Origin: Palsa-883 sp035486355
GTDB lineage: Bacteria > Pseudomonadota > Alphaproteobacteria > Acetobacterales > Acetobacteraceae
DNA: 64,000 nt
Direction of reading: 5' to 3'
Assembly: GCA_035486355.1 (NCBI GenBank)
Contig: DATHNE010000115.1
Span: 25,115-89,114 of the forward strand
The position numbers were made by a program, and so were the translations under genes. Positions 15,725 to 24,822 of this stretch are shown piece by piece. The number at the start of each line of letters is the position of its first letter. Positions within the stretch are counted from its first letter, which is position 1. Below the pieces are notes generated by a model that searched no databases, was not told the origin of the DNA, and worked only from the letters and a program-made list of their open reading frames with translations.

Positions 15725-17622
15725 CCGGCGGCAAGGGGGGTGTCTCGGCGCTTGCGCAGATGGGCAGCAATGGCGGCCAGGGCGGCAGGCGTCACTCCCT
15801 GGACACGCGCGGCTGCACCGAGCGACGCAGGACGGTGACGGGACAGTTTGTCACGCACTTCCGTCGAGAGGCCACCAATGTCCTCGAACCGCACATCGTC
15901 CAGTGCGACGGCTTCCTCGCGGCGGAACGCGCGGATATCAGCGTCCTGCCGCCGCAGATATCCCGCGTAGCGTGCTTCGGTTTCGACCTGCGCAAGAACG
16001 CGCGGGGGCACCGCGTTCAGCCAGGGAAACATCATAGCCAGCTGGGTGACCCCAACACCGTCACGGGCCAACAGATCAAGGACAGATCGGCGGCGGCCAT
16101 CCGCCCGCACCTCGATCCCCTGGCCCGCCAGTGATGCGGGTGTCGCGCTCTCGCCGCGGGCACGCGCCAGCGTGGCGTCGACCGCCTCGCGATGAATGGC
16201 AAACGCCGTTGCCCGATCTGGCCCGATGCAGCCCCAGGACAGGCCTCGGTCGGTCAGCCGCAGATCGGCGTTATCGGCGCGTAGGTTCAGTCGATACTCC
16301 GCGCGCGAGGTGAACATCCGGTATGGCTCAGTCACACCATGGGTGGTGAGGTCGTCGACCAGCACCCCAAGATATGCCTCTGAGCGATTGAGGCCCACAG
16401 GATCGCCGTCACCTGCCCGGCGTGCCGCGTTGATCCCCGCCAGCACTCCCTGAGCCGCCGCTTCCTCATAGCCGGTCGTGCCGTTGATTTGCCCCGCCAG
16501 GAACAGGCCCGGCAACGCGCGAAGTTCCAGCGACGGGGCCAGAGCGCGCGGATCGACGTAGTCGTACTCGACCGCGTAGCCCGGACGCAGGATGCGCGCG
16601 TGCTCCAGGCCGGGAATGGTCGCGATCAGCGCCTGCTGAACCTCCTCCGGCAAGCTGGTGGAGATCCCATTGGGATACACCGTGTTATCGTCCAGGCCCT
16701 CCGGCTCAAGGAAGATGTTGTGGCGTGCACGGTCCGCGAACCGCACGATCTTGTCTTCGATCGATGGGCAGTAGCGCGGTCCGGAGCCGGAGATGTGGCC
16801 ACCATAGACCGCCGAGCGATGCAGATTGGCGCGGACGATGTCATGCGTCGCCGGCGTGGTGGCGGTGACACGGCAGGCGATCTGCGGGTTGGTAATTGCC
16901 TCGGTCAACGTGCTGAATGGCTCCGGCACCGCGTCGCCCGGATCCGCGTCCAGGCCTTCCCAGTCGATCGAGCGCCGATCGAGCCGCGGCGGCGTGCCGG
17001 TCTTCAGTCGGCCCAGTGGCAGGTTCAGCCGCTCCAGCGTGCGGGCCAGACCCACCGAAGGCGCTTCCCCGATCCGGCCAGCCGGTGTGTGCCGGTCACC
17101 GATATGAATCACGCCACGCAGAAACGTGCCGGTGGTCAGGACCGCCGCTCCGCAACGGATGCGCGCGCCACTGGCACAGATCAGCGCGGCCAGCGCGCCG
17201 TCAGCGCCAATCTCCAGATCCTCGACCGGATCAGCCAGGATCGTCAGATTGGCGGTCTCGGCCAGCAGTGCCCGCACCGCCTGGCGATAGAGCGCACGGT
17301 CCGCTTGCGCCCGCGGACCACGCACCGCCGGCCCCTTGCTGCGATTGAGCAGCTTGAAATGGATCCCTGCGCGGTCGGCCGCGCGGCCCATCAACCCGTC
17401 AAGCGCGTCAATCTCCCGCACCAGATGGCCCTTGCCGATGCCACCGATCGAGGGATTGCACGACATCTCACCGATCGTCTCGGTCCGATGCGTCAGCAAC
17501 AGCGTGCGCGCGCCCATCCGGGCGGCCGTCGCGGCGGCCTCGCAGCCGGCATGGCCACCGCCCACCACGACGACATCCCAGCGCTCACCGGCTGGATACG
17601 ACATGCTTTGCGTCCCGCTCAT
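15721..17622 (-). CDS. mnmG: tRNA uridine-5-carboxymethylaminomethyl modification enzyme MnmG (GidA)
   Basis: A 633-residue, full-length FAD protein. The dinucleotide-binding motif is VVVVGGGHAGCEAAATAARM, and family blocks include MSCNPSIGGIGKGHLVREID, LKTGTPPRLDRRSIDW, YCPSIEDKIVRF and FTSRAEYRLNLRADNAD. With MnmE it modifies wobble uridine 34 of several tRNAs. ATG at 17622 is used, and an in-frame ATG six codons later is an alternative. It heads the leftward mnmG-rsmG-parA-parB block. Confidence 0.97.
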   Translation of the reverse strand: MSGTQSMSYPAGERWDVVVVGGGHAGCEAAATAARMGARTLLLTHRTETIGEMSCNPSIGGIGKGHLVREIDALDGLMGRAADRAGIHFKLLNRSKGPAVRGPRAQADRALYRQAVRALLAETANLTILADPVEDLEIGADGALAALICASGARIRCGAAVLTTGTFLRGVIHIGDRHTPAGRIGEAPSVGLARTLERLNLPLGRLKTGTPPRLDRRSIDWEGLDADPGDAVPEPFSTLTEAITNPQIACRVTATTPATHDIVRANLHRSAVYGGHISGSGPRYCPSIEDKIVRFADRARHNIFLEPEGLDDNTVYPNGISTSLPEEVQQALIATIPGLEHARILRPGYAVEYDYVDPRALAPSLELRALPGLFLAGQINGTTGYEEAAAQGVLAGINAARRAGDGDPVGLNRSEAYLGVLVDDLTTHGVTEPYRMFTSRAEYRLNLRADNADLRLTDRGLSWGCIGPDRATAFAIHREAVDATLARARGESATPASLAGQGIEVRADGRRRSVLDLLARDGVGVTQLAMMFPWLNAVPPRVLAQVETEARYAGYLRRQDADIRAFRREEAVALDDVRFEDIGGLSTEVRDKLSRHRPASLGAAARVQGVTPAALAAIAAHLRKRRDTPLAAG

Positions 17623-17722
17623 CAGTGGGCCATATATAGCCCCATCACCTAGCCATAGGCAGAGCCGAAACGGCCGCCACCACGCCGGTCACCCGTCACC
17701 CCCGTCCGAGAAGCTGCCCTTC

Positions 17723-18355
17723 GTGTCATTCGTTCCGCATCACGTTCTGGTGCAACTGCTGCATGCCTACGGTTACCCGGCGCTCGCCATCCTGATCGCG
17801 CTGGAATGCCTTGGTCTGCCGCTGCCGGGTGAGACGTTGCTGATCGGCGCCGTGCTCTATGCCGTCCACACGCGGAACCTGGATACCAGCCTGATCGTGT
17901 TGTGCGCCTCGCTCGGTGCCTTTGTTGGCCAGTTGGGTGGCTATGTGATCGGCTACACCCTCGGATACCGCCTGTTGCGCACACACGGGGCACGCATCGG
18001 CCTGACGGCCTCGCGCCTGTCCCTGGGACGCATCCTGTTTCGCCGCCATGGCGTGAAGGTGGTCATCGCCTCGCGCTTCGTTGCGCTGTTGCGCCAGTTG
18101 GCGGGGCTGCTCGCGGGCGCGACGCGCATGCCATGGCCGCGTTTCCTGGTGGCGAATGCGGTTGGCAGCGTGCTGTGGGCCGCCGGGTACGGCCTGGGTG
18201 CCGAGGCACTTGGCGACACGCTGAAGAGCCTCGCCGGTCCGCTTGCGATCGGGCTTGGCGTCATCGTGGCAGGCGGCATTGCGGCCGGCATGCTGTTCGT
18301 CCGTCATCACGAAAGACGGCTGATGGACCGCGCGGCCCGGCGCGCGCAGGGCTAG
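17723..18355 (+). CDS. DedA/SNARE-associated family membrane protein
   Basis: A 210-residue integral membrane protein of the DedA family. The first loop carries LECLGLPLPGETLLIGA, and the conserved amphipathic element is VIASRFVALLRQLAGLLAGA followed by TRMPWPRFL. Members act in membrane lipid homeostasis, and some are undecaprenyl-phosphate or other phospholipid flippases. The GTG at 17723 is the first start consistent with the family N-terminus. Upstream sequence in this frame is antisense to mnmG. Confidence 0.85.
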   Translation: MSFVPHHVLVQLLHAYGYPALAILIALECLGLPLPGETLLIGAVLYAVHTRNLDTSLIVLCASLGAFVGQLGGYVIGYTLGYRLLRTHGARIGLTASRLSLGRILFRRHGVKVVIASRFVALLRQLAGLLAGATRMPWPRFLVANAVGSVLWAAGYGLGAEALGDTLKSLAGPLAIGLGVIVAGGIAAGMLFVRHHERRLMDRAARRAQG

Positions 18356-18399
18356 CCTGACGACCCTGTGACACACCCAGCCGGTATATACATTCGCCT

Positions 18400-20370
18400 C
18401 TACGCAGCGCCGCGCTTCGCCTCTACCCGCGCTTCCGCCAGATGATCGAACCGACGGCAATACGTCCCCAAGCCGAGCGTCTGCGAGCGAAGTTCGATGA
18501 TCAGATCATGCAACTCCGCTGCCGGCACCAGCGCTTCGACGTCGTCCCAGCCGCTCCAACCCGGTCGCTCGGCGTAGCCCAGGATCTGGCCACGCCGTCC
18601 ACTCAGCAGCCGTTGCGCGCGCGCAGTGAATTCATTCGGCACGCTGAGCGTCACATGTTCGATCGGCTCCAGCACCACCGGATCGGCCTTCGCCAGCCCC
18701 TCCTTCATCGCCAGGCTGGTTGCGGTCTTGAACGCCATGTCGGAGCTGTCGACGCTGTGGAACTGACCGTCGGTCAGGGTGACGGAGATGTCGACCACCG
18801 GGTAGCCGAACGGGCCTTTCTTCGCCGCGTCCTCCGCCGCCTCGCCGACCGCCGGGATGAAATTGCGCGGCACGGCGCCACCGACGATCTTGTCGATGAA
18901 TTCAAAGCCGGCCCCGCGCGGACGCGGCGCAATGTCGATCTTCACGTCGGCGAATTGCCCGTGCCCGCCCGTCTGGCGTTTCAGCCGACCGTGCTCATGC
19001 ACGGCGAGGCGGATTGTCTCCTTGAACGCGACCTGCGGTCGATGCGTGGTCAGCCTTAGCGCATAGTTCCGCGCCAGGCGTTCCACCACAGTGTTCAGGT
19101 GGATCTCGCCCTGACCGTGCAGGATGGTCTCGCCCGTGTCCGGCTGGTGCTCGATGCGGAGTGTCGGATCTTCCTCAACGAGCTTCTGCAGCGCACCGGA
19201 CAGTTTCACGTCGTCCTTGCGATCGGTCGTGGCGATGGCCAGCGAATAAACCGGCGGCGGCGCCGCGGGGAATGGCAACGCCTCCGGTGCGCCGTTCGGC
19301 GACACGGTGGCGCCTGTCGCGACGCTCTCCAATCGGCCGAGCGCGACCAGCTCGCCGGTCTGCGCCTCCACGCACTTGGCCAGCTCGGCCCCGTTGGTGT
19401 GATAGAGGCCGCCCAACCGACTGCCGCCAAGCGCGGCACCATCCTTGATGCCCCCGCGCCAGATCCGGGCATAGGACAGCTTGCCGGTGTGCCCGGCATG
19501 CACGGTCTTGAACACCTGGGCGATCGGGGGACCCTCCGCGGTCACACCGTGGCGTTCCGCCGTCTCCGCATTGAAGGGCGTGTCGTGCCGCAGCGCTTTC
19601 CACAGCCGGCGCACGCCGTGGGCATTGTCTGCGCCACCGAGCAGCATTCCGATCACCGACCCTTCGGCCAGGTCCTTGCGCAGATCGGCATAGATCTCCG
19701 CGGTGCTCGGCTTGACGTCCTCCAGCACCTTTTCCAGCAGCACGTCGTCGCGGTCGGCCAGCACCTCAACCAGCTTGTTGAGCGCCTCCTGCTCGTCGGC
19801 CTGCATCTCTGACGGGATCTGCACCAGCTCCGACGGCTGACCCTTGCGATAGCGATACGCCCGTTCGCTCACCACATCGACATAGCCGGTGATTGTCTCG
19901 CCGTGCCGGATCGGCACCTGGCGCAAGACCAGCGGGCATTTCGCATACCCCTGCAAGGCCGTCAGCGTGTCGGCGACGCTGCCCTCCAGCGTGTCGATCT
20001 TGTTGACGAAGACCATGTGCGGCACGCCCTGGTCAGCCAACTGCTTCAGCAGCGGGGCCACCGTCAGGGCACGCGCGGGGGTGGGTTCGCAGACCACAAC
20101 AGCCAGATCGACCGCCGTCAGCGCCGCCGTGACCTCGTAGGCGAACTCGATGGACCCGGGGCAATCCACGATCGCCCACGCATCGCCCAGATACTGGCAA
20201 TGGCCAATACGCAGCTCGGTGGTGCTGGGCCGATTGCGCGGGTCGGCCGGACGCTTCACGGGCGTGCCGGCGGCCTCCATCAACGCATCGAACAGGCTGG
20301 ACTTGCCGCTGGAGTAGGGCCCGACCAGCGCCACCGAGCGAGGACTTCTGCCGTTTTGGGTTCCTGACAT
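18400..20370 (-). CDS. elongation factor G-like translational GTPase
   Basis: This 656-residue protein has the EF-G architecture. G1 is GPYSSGKSSLFDAL, where canonical EF-G has the GHxDAGKTT type. G3 is DCPGSIEF, G4 is NKID, and domains II to V follow, including ETILHGQGEIHLNTVVERLA and domain IV RQTGGHGQFADVKIDIAPRP. The altered G1 and G3 motifs and the shorter length mark the EF-G-like paralogue found in many alphaproteobacteria, not the main fusA. Its cellular role is not established. No ribosomal-protein genes are nearby. Confidence 0.88.
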   Translation of the reverse strand: MSGTQNGRSPRSVALVGPYSSGKSSLFDALMEAAGTPVKRPADPRNRPSTTELRIGHCQYLGDAWAIVDCPGSIEFAYEVTAALTAVDLAVVVCEPTPARALTVAPLLKQLADQGVPHMVFVNKIDTLEGSVADTLTALQGYAKCPLVLRQVPIRHGETITGYVDVVSERAYRYRKGQPSELVQIPSEMQADEQEALNKLVEVLADRDDVLLEKVLEDVKPSTAEIYADLRKDLAEGSVIGMLLGGADNAHGVRRLWKALRHDTPFNAETAERHGVTAEGPPIAQVFKTVHAGHTGKLSYARIWRGGIKDGAALGGSRLGGLYHTNGAELAKCVEAQTGELVALGRLESVATGATVSPNGAPEALPFPAAPPPVYSLAIATTDRKDDVKLSGALQKLVEEDPTLRIEHQPDTGETILHGQGEIHLNTVVERLARNYALRLTTHRPQVAFKETIRLAVHEHGRLKRQTGGHGQFADVKIDIAPRPRGAGFEFIDKIVGGAVPRNFIPAVGEAAEDAAKKGPFGYPVVDISVTLTDGQFHSVDSSDMAFKTATSLAMKEGLAKADPVVLEPIEHVTLSVPNEFTARAQRLLSGRRGQILGYAERPGWSGWDDVEALVPAAELHDLIIELRSQTLGLGTYCRRFDHLAEARVEAKRGAA

Positions 20371-20491
20371 GCGGGCGCCTCCATCATGTTTGACGGGCCC
20401 CTGCCGGGCGGCGGCGCCCTTGCGGAGACGATGCTAAGCCCAGTTCGCAAACAGGGGGAGTCCCTGCAACGCCTTTGTCAGACGGTGCTGG

Positions 20492-20863
20492 TCAGCCGAA
20501 CAGCCGTCCCAGAAAGGAGCCGTGGCGACCGGAGCCATCGTGACCATGACCGCCGTAACCATGGCCATGATCGTGCCCCTGATTCCAGCCTCCCTGTTGT
20601 TGCGGGGCGGGCTGTTGCGCCTGGCCTTGCGATGCGGGCTGCCATGGACTTTGCGCGGGTGACGCGGGCGGCGCTTCCGCTGGCTTCGCGCTGAACTGCT
20701 CGCTGCGCTCGATGATCTTGTCGAGTTCGCCGCGATCGAGCCAAACGCCCCGGCATTTCGGGCAAAAATCGATCTCGACGCCCATGCGCTCAGTTATCAC
20801 CAGATCGACACGGCAACGCGGGCAGGGCATGCCGGCGGCCTGGGTCGCTGCGCTCTCGCTCAT
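20492..20863 (-). CDS. TFIIB-type zinc-ribbon domain protein
   Basis: This 123-residue protein has Cys14-x2-Cys17 (PCPRC) and Cys34-x2-Cys37 (FCPKCRGVWLDRGELDKII), matching the zf-TFIIB zinc-ribbon family. A proline/alanine/glutamine-rich linker follows. The Gly/His-rich tail (NQGHDHGHGYGGHGHDGSG) could also bind metal. Function unknown. Confidence 0.85.
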   Translation of the reverse strand: MSESAATQAAGMPCPRCRVDLVITERMGVEIDFCPKCRGVWLDRGELDKIIERSEQFSAKPAEAPPASPAQSPWQPASQGQAQQPAPQQQGGWNQGHDHGHGYGGHGHDGSGRHGSFLGRLFG

Positions 20864-20926
20864 CGATGCCTCCCTTGCGTCAGGGCGACACTATCGTCAG
20901 GGGCGGGGTGGGTGGAAGCAGTTTCG

Positions 20927-21922
20927 CTATGCCATCGCGCGGCGTGTGGCGAGCGTGGCCGCCAGGTCCAATGCCGCGAACAGACTGGAGGGATCGGCGA
21001 TGCCCTTGCCGGCGATGTCGTAGGCGGTGCCGTGATCGGGGGAGGTGCGCACGATCGGCAGGCCGAGCGTGACGTTCACCCCGTGCCTCATGTCGAGCGT
21101 CTTCAGCGGGATCAGCGCTTGGTCGTGATACATGCAGATCGCCACGTCGTAGCGGGCACGCGCGGTTTCGGTAAACATCGTGTCAGGCGGCCAGGGACCA
21201 GAAATCTCCAGGCCGTCACTGCGAAGTTCCGCGATGGCAGGACCGATGATGGTGGTTTCCTCGTCACCCAGCGCGCCCTGCTCGCCGGCGTGCGGATTGA
21301 GGCCGGCGATGGCCAGGCGCGGCGCGGCGATACCGAAATCACGTTGCAGCGCCATCGCGGTTGTACGAGCGGCCGCGACGATACGCTCGACCGTGATCAT
21401 CTCGATTGATTTACGCAATGATGCGTGCACCGTCACCGGCACCACACGCAGATCCGGGCTGGCCAGCATCATGATCTGCTTGCCGATGGCACCGGTCAGC
21501 GCGGCGAGGAATTCGGTATGGCCGGGGTAGCTGAAGCCGGCGTTGTAAAGCGCCGCCTTGTTGATCGGGTTGGTGACGACCGCGCCGACCTCACCGGCCA
21601 TGGCAAGGCGCGCGGCCTGTTCAATGGACGCGACGACAGCCGGGGCGTTGGCTGCGTCCGGGTCGCCAGGGACTGGCGCGACGGCGAGCGGCACCGACAG
21701 GACAGGCAGAGCGTCGGCGAAGATCGTGGCAGCCGCGGCAGCCGAGGAAACGTCAACGATGGGGACATCAAGACGCAGATCATGCGCCAGTTGACGCAGC
21801 CGGTTCGGATCATCGAGGGCGACGAAGCGGCCCGCGCCAGCGCGACGGAGCTGCCAGGCACGCAGCGTCAGTTCGCCGCCAATCCCGGCAGGATCACCCA
21901 TGGTGAGGGCAAGAGGGATCAT
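20927..21922 (-). CDS. pdxA: 4-hydroxythreonine-4-phosphate dehydrogenase
   Basis: This 331-residue protein starts MIPLALTMGDPAGIGGEL, the PdxA opening. It contains metal-site and substrate blocks FSYPGHTEFLAALTG, IAGLNPHAGEQGALGDEE, ICMYHDQALIPLKTLD and GVNVTLGLPIVRTSPDHGTA. It oxidises 4-phosphohydroxy-L-threonine with NAD(P) in pyridoxal-phosphate synthesis. The ATG at 21922 is used. The 20-residue upstream extension is basic and non-conserved. It lies 95 bp downstream of lpd on the same strand. Confidence 0.94.
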   Translation of the reverse strand: MIPLALTMGDPAGIGGELTLRAWQLRRAGAGRFVALDDPNRLRQLAHDLRLDVPIVDVSSAAAAATIFADALPVLSVPLAVAPVPGDPDAANAPAVVASIEQAARLAMAGEVGAVVTNPINKAALYNAGFSYPGHTEFLAALTGAIGKQIMMLASPDLRVVPVTVHASLRKSIEMITVERIVAAARTTAMALQRDFGIAAPRLAIAGLNPHAGEQGALGDEETTIIGPAIAELRSDGLEISGPWPPDTMFTETARARYDVAICMYHDQALIPLKTLDMRHGVNVTLGLPIVRTSPDHGTAYDIAGKGIADPSSLFAALDLAATLATRRAMA

Positions 21923-22017
21923 GCGTCTCACAATCCGGTGCCTGCGCGGCACCCGATTGCTTCGTCGCTCCGCTCCTCGCAATGCTGGGTGGTGTGCATA
22001 TTCGTATCGCTCACGCG

Positions 22018-23409
22018 CTAGAGGTGAATTGCGCGACCGTCGACGGCCATCGCGGCTTCTTTCACCGCCTCGTTGAGGCTGGGGTGCGCATGACAGGTGC
22101 GGGCGACGTCCTCGGCCGAGGCGCCAAACTCAATCGCCGTCACCAGCTCCGCCATGACCGTGCCGGCTTCGGCACCGATGATATGCGCGCCCAGCAGCCG
22201 GTCCGTCGTTTTGTCCGCAAGCAGTTTCACGAACCCATCCGTCTGCGCCATGGCCCGGGCACGACCGTTAGCGGTGAAGGGGAACTTGCCAACATTGTAG
22301 GCCACACCTGCGGCTTTCAGCTCTTCCTCGGTCTTCCCGACGGAAGCAACCTCGGGCGAGGTGTAAACCACGCTCGGGATCGCGTCATAGTTCACATGGC
22401 CGGCCTGGCCAGCGATGCGTTCTGCCGCCGCAACCCCTTCGTCCTCAGCCTTGTGCGCCAGCATCGGGCCGGCGATGACATCGCCGATCGCCCAGATCCC
22501 CGGAACGTTGGTGGCGAAATGCGCGTCGGTGGTGACGCGGCCACGGCTGTCAGTGGCAACGCCGGCTTCAGCCAGGCCAAGCCCCTCGGTATAGGCGCGC
22601 CGCCCAATCGACAGCAGCACGATGTCGGCGTGCAGCGTCTCGGCAACGCCGCCCTTGGCCGCCTCGACCGTCAGCGTCACACCGTCGTTGCCCTGCTTGG
22701 CCGCTGTCACCTTGCTGCCGAGGCGGAACTTCAGCCCTTGCTTCGCCAGGATACGCTGGAACGCGGTTGCGACCTCGCCATCCATGGTCGGAACGATCCG
22801 GTCAAGAAACTCCACCACCGTCACGTCCGCGCCCAACCGGCGCCAGACGCTGCCCAGCTCCAGGCCGATCACGCCTCCGCCGATCACAACCAGATGCTTC
22901 GGTACCACATCGATCTCCAGCCCGCCGGTGGAGCTGACGATTTGCTTCTCGTCCACTTCAACACCCGCCAGCGGCATGCTCTCGCTACCGGTGGCGATCA
23001 CGATGTTCTTCGTCTCGTAGACGGTGCCGGCAACCTCGACTTTGCCAGCAGCAACGATCCGGCCGGTGCCCTTCAGCCAGGTAACCTTGTTCTTGCGGAA
23101 CAGGAATTCCACGCCCTTGACGTTGGCGGTGACCACCTCGCCCTTACGCGCCTGCATGCGCGCGAGGTCGAGTTCCACCGAGCCTATCTTGATGCCCTGC
23201 TCGGCCATCGCGTGTCCCGCCTTGCGGAATTCCTCCGACGAATAAAGCAACGCCTTGGACGGGATACAGCCGATGTTGAGACACGTCCCACCGAGCGTCG
23301 CCCGGCTTTCGACGCAGGCGACTTTCATGCCGAGCTGTGCGGCACGAATGGCGCAGACGTAGCCGCCGGGACCGGCACCGATGACGATCAGGTCGAAGCT
23401 GTCGCTCAT
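22018..23409 (-). CDS. lpdA: dihydrolipoyl dehydrogenase (E3)
   Basis: This 463-residue flavoprotein has the N-terminal FAD motif (VIGAGPGGYVCAIRAAQ), the redox disulfide in GGTCLNIGCIPSKALL and the NAD motif (VVIGGGVIGLELGSVW). The catalytic His-Glu pair is near the end (CHAHPSLNEAVKEAA). It reoxidises lipoamide on the E2 subunit. It is the third gene of the sucA-sucB-lpd operon, starting 1 bp after the sucB stop, so it should serve the 2-oxoglutarate dehydrogenase complex. Confidence 0.97.
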   Translation of the reverse strand: MSDSFDLIVIGAGPGGYVCAIRAAQLGMKVACVESRATLGGTCLNIGCIPSKALLYSSEEFRKAGHAMAEQGIKIGSVELDLARMQARKGEVVTANVKGVEFLFRKNKVTWLKGTGRIVAAGKVEVAGTVYETKNIVIATGSESMPLAGVEVDEKQIVSSTGGLEIDVVPKHLVVIGGGVIGLELGSVWRRLGADVTVVEFLDRIVPTMDGEVATAFQRILAKQGLKFRLGSKVTAAKQGNDGVTLTVEAAKGGVAETLHADIVLLSIGRRAYTEGLGLAEAGVATDSRGRVTTDAHFATNVPGIWAIGDVIAGPMLAHKAEDEGVAAAERIAGQAGHVNYDAIPSVVYTSPEVASVGKTEEELKAAGVAYNVGKFPFTANGRARAMAQTDGFVKLLADKTTDRLLGAHIIGAEAGTVMAELVTAIEFGASAEDVARTCHAHPSLNEAVKEAAMAVDGRAIHL

Positions 23410-23410
23410 C

Positions 23411-24661
23411 TCAGACGTCCAGCAGCAGCCGGCGTGGATCCTCGACGCCTTGCTTGACCCGGACCAGGAACGAAACGGCTTCCTTGCCGTCGACGATGCG
23501 ATGGTCGTAGCTGACCGCGAGATACATCATCGGGCGGATCTCGATTTTGCCGTCCACCGCCACCGGCCGCTCCTGGATCTTGTGCATGCCCAGGATCGCC
23601 GACTGCGGCGGGTTCAGGATCGGCGTCGACATCAGGCTGCCGTAGACGCCGCCATTGGTGATGCTGAACGTGCCACCGGTCAGCTCCTCCAGCTTCAGCG
23701 CGCCGTCGCGCGCGCGGCGGCCGAACTCGGCAATCGCCTGCTCGATCTCGGCGAAGCCCATGCGGTCGGCATCGCGCACGACCGGCACCACCAGCCCGCC
23801 GGGCCCGCCGACCGCAATGCCCATGTGAACGAAGTGCTTGTAGACGATGTCGTCGCCATCAATCTCGGCGTTGACCGCAGGGAATTCCTGCAGCGCGGCC
23901 ACACACGCCTTCACGAAGAAGCCCATGAAGCCCAGGCGCACGCCGCCATGCTTCTTCTCGAACGCATCACGATATTCCGTGCGCAACGCCATCACCGCCG
24001 ACATGTCCACCTCGTTGAAGGTGGTCAGCATGGCGGCATTGTTCTGCGCCTCCTTCAACCGCGCGGCGATGGTGCGCCGCAGGCGCGTCATGCGCACGCG
24101 TTCCTCGCGCGCATCAGGCGCACGTGGCGCCGCGGGAGCGGGCGGCGGAGCCGGAACCGCCGCCGGGCGGTTCAGGAAGTCGAGCACGTCACCCTTGGTG
24201 ATGCGGCCGTCCTTGCCGGTGCCGGCGCCGATCGTTTCGGCTACGACGTGACGCTCCTCCATCATCTTCGCCGCAGCGGGCATTGGCGCCGGGGCGGCCG
24301 CGGCGCGCGGCGCGGGCGGCGGGGCCTCCGGCGCGGCCGGACGCGCCACCGGCCCGACCGGACGCGGCGGGGGGCGCACACCGGGCAGCGGGTTGGCGGC
24401 GGGACCGGCAACCGTCTGCGTGCCGGCGGGATCGACCACGCCGAGCAGGGCACCGACTTCAACCTCGGCGCCCTCCGGCACACTGATCGACGTCAGCACG
24501 CCGGCGACCGGGGCGTTCACCTCGACGGTAACTTTGTCGGTCTCCAGCTCAACCAGCGGCTCATCCGCGGCGACAGCCTCACCGGGCTGCTTGATCCAGC
24601 GCGCCACGGTCGCCGAGGTCACGCTTTCGCCCAGCGCGGGCACTTTGATTTCGGTCGCCAA
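23411..24661 (-). CDS. sucB: 2-oxoglutarate dehydrogenase E2, dihydrolipoyllysine succinyltransferase
   Basis: 416 residues. There is one lipoyl domain with the lipoylated Lys in ELETDKVTVEV. A Pro/Ala linker follows, then a peripheral subunit-binding domain (VVAETIGAGTGKDGRITKGD). The catalytic acyltransferase domain ends with the active-site segment AVSYDHRIVDGKEAVSFL. The start is TTG at 24661, giving the family N-terminus (ATEIKVPALGESV) with GGAGA upstream. The longer frame to 24724 has no support. Confidence 0.95.
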   Translation of the reverse strand: MATEIKVPALGESVTSATVARWIKQPGEAVAADEPLVELETDKVTVEVNAPVAGVLTSISVPEGAEVEVGALLGVVDPAGTQTVAGPAANPLPGVRPPPRPVGPVARPAAPEAPPPAPRAAAAPAPMPAAAKMMEERHVVAETIGAGTGKDGRITKGDVLDFLNRPAAVPAPPPAPAAPRAPDAREERVRMTRLRRTIAARLKEAQNNAAMLTTFNEVDMSAVMALRTEYRDAFEKKHGGVRLGFMGFFVKACVAALQEFPAVNAEIDGDDIVYKHFVHMGIAVGGPGGLVVPVVRDADRMGFAEIEQAIAEFGRRARDGALKLEELTGGTFSITNGGVYGSLMSTPILNPPQSAILGMHKIQERPVAVDGKIEIRPMMYLAVSYDHRIVDGKEAVSFLVRVKQGVEDPRRLLLDV

Positions 24662-24750
24662 CGGTCTGTCTCCACGGTCGTGCACCCCTCCCGCCGCGCG
24701 GGCGAGGTCGGCGTGCGTCAGCACGCCGGGTGAGAGCTATGTGCCGCGCC

Positions 24751-24812
24751 GTACCCTCACCCGCCACGCTGACGCGTGGCGACCTCTCCCGCATCGCAGG
24801 AGAGGTGTACGG
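24751..24812. repeat. intergenic palindromic repeat, copy 1
   Basis: Short GC-rich modules include ACCCTCACCCGCC, then CCACGC/GCGTGG, then ACCTCTCCCGC with GCAGGAGAGGT. They form nested hairpins between sucA and sucB. The ACCCTCACCC and CTCTCCCGC modules recur in the 50.4 kb repeat, so the two look like members of one dispersed repeat family. It may act as a transcript-stabilising or attenuating hairpin inside the operon. Confidence 0.6.
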
Positions 24813-24822
24813 CAGCGACGGT

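Noticed and set aside
21982..24733. Two plus-strand frames of 491 and 450 codons opposite lpd and sucB
   Set aside because: Low-complexity Arg/His/Gly translations opposite clear E3 and E2 genes; no ribosome-binding sites or motifs.
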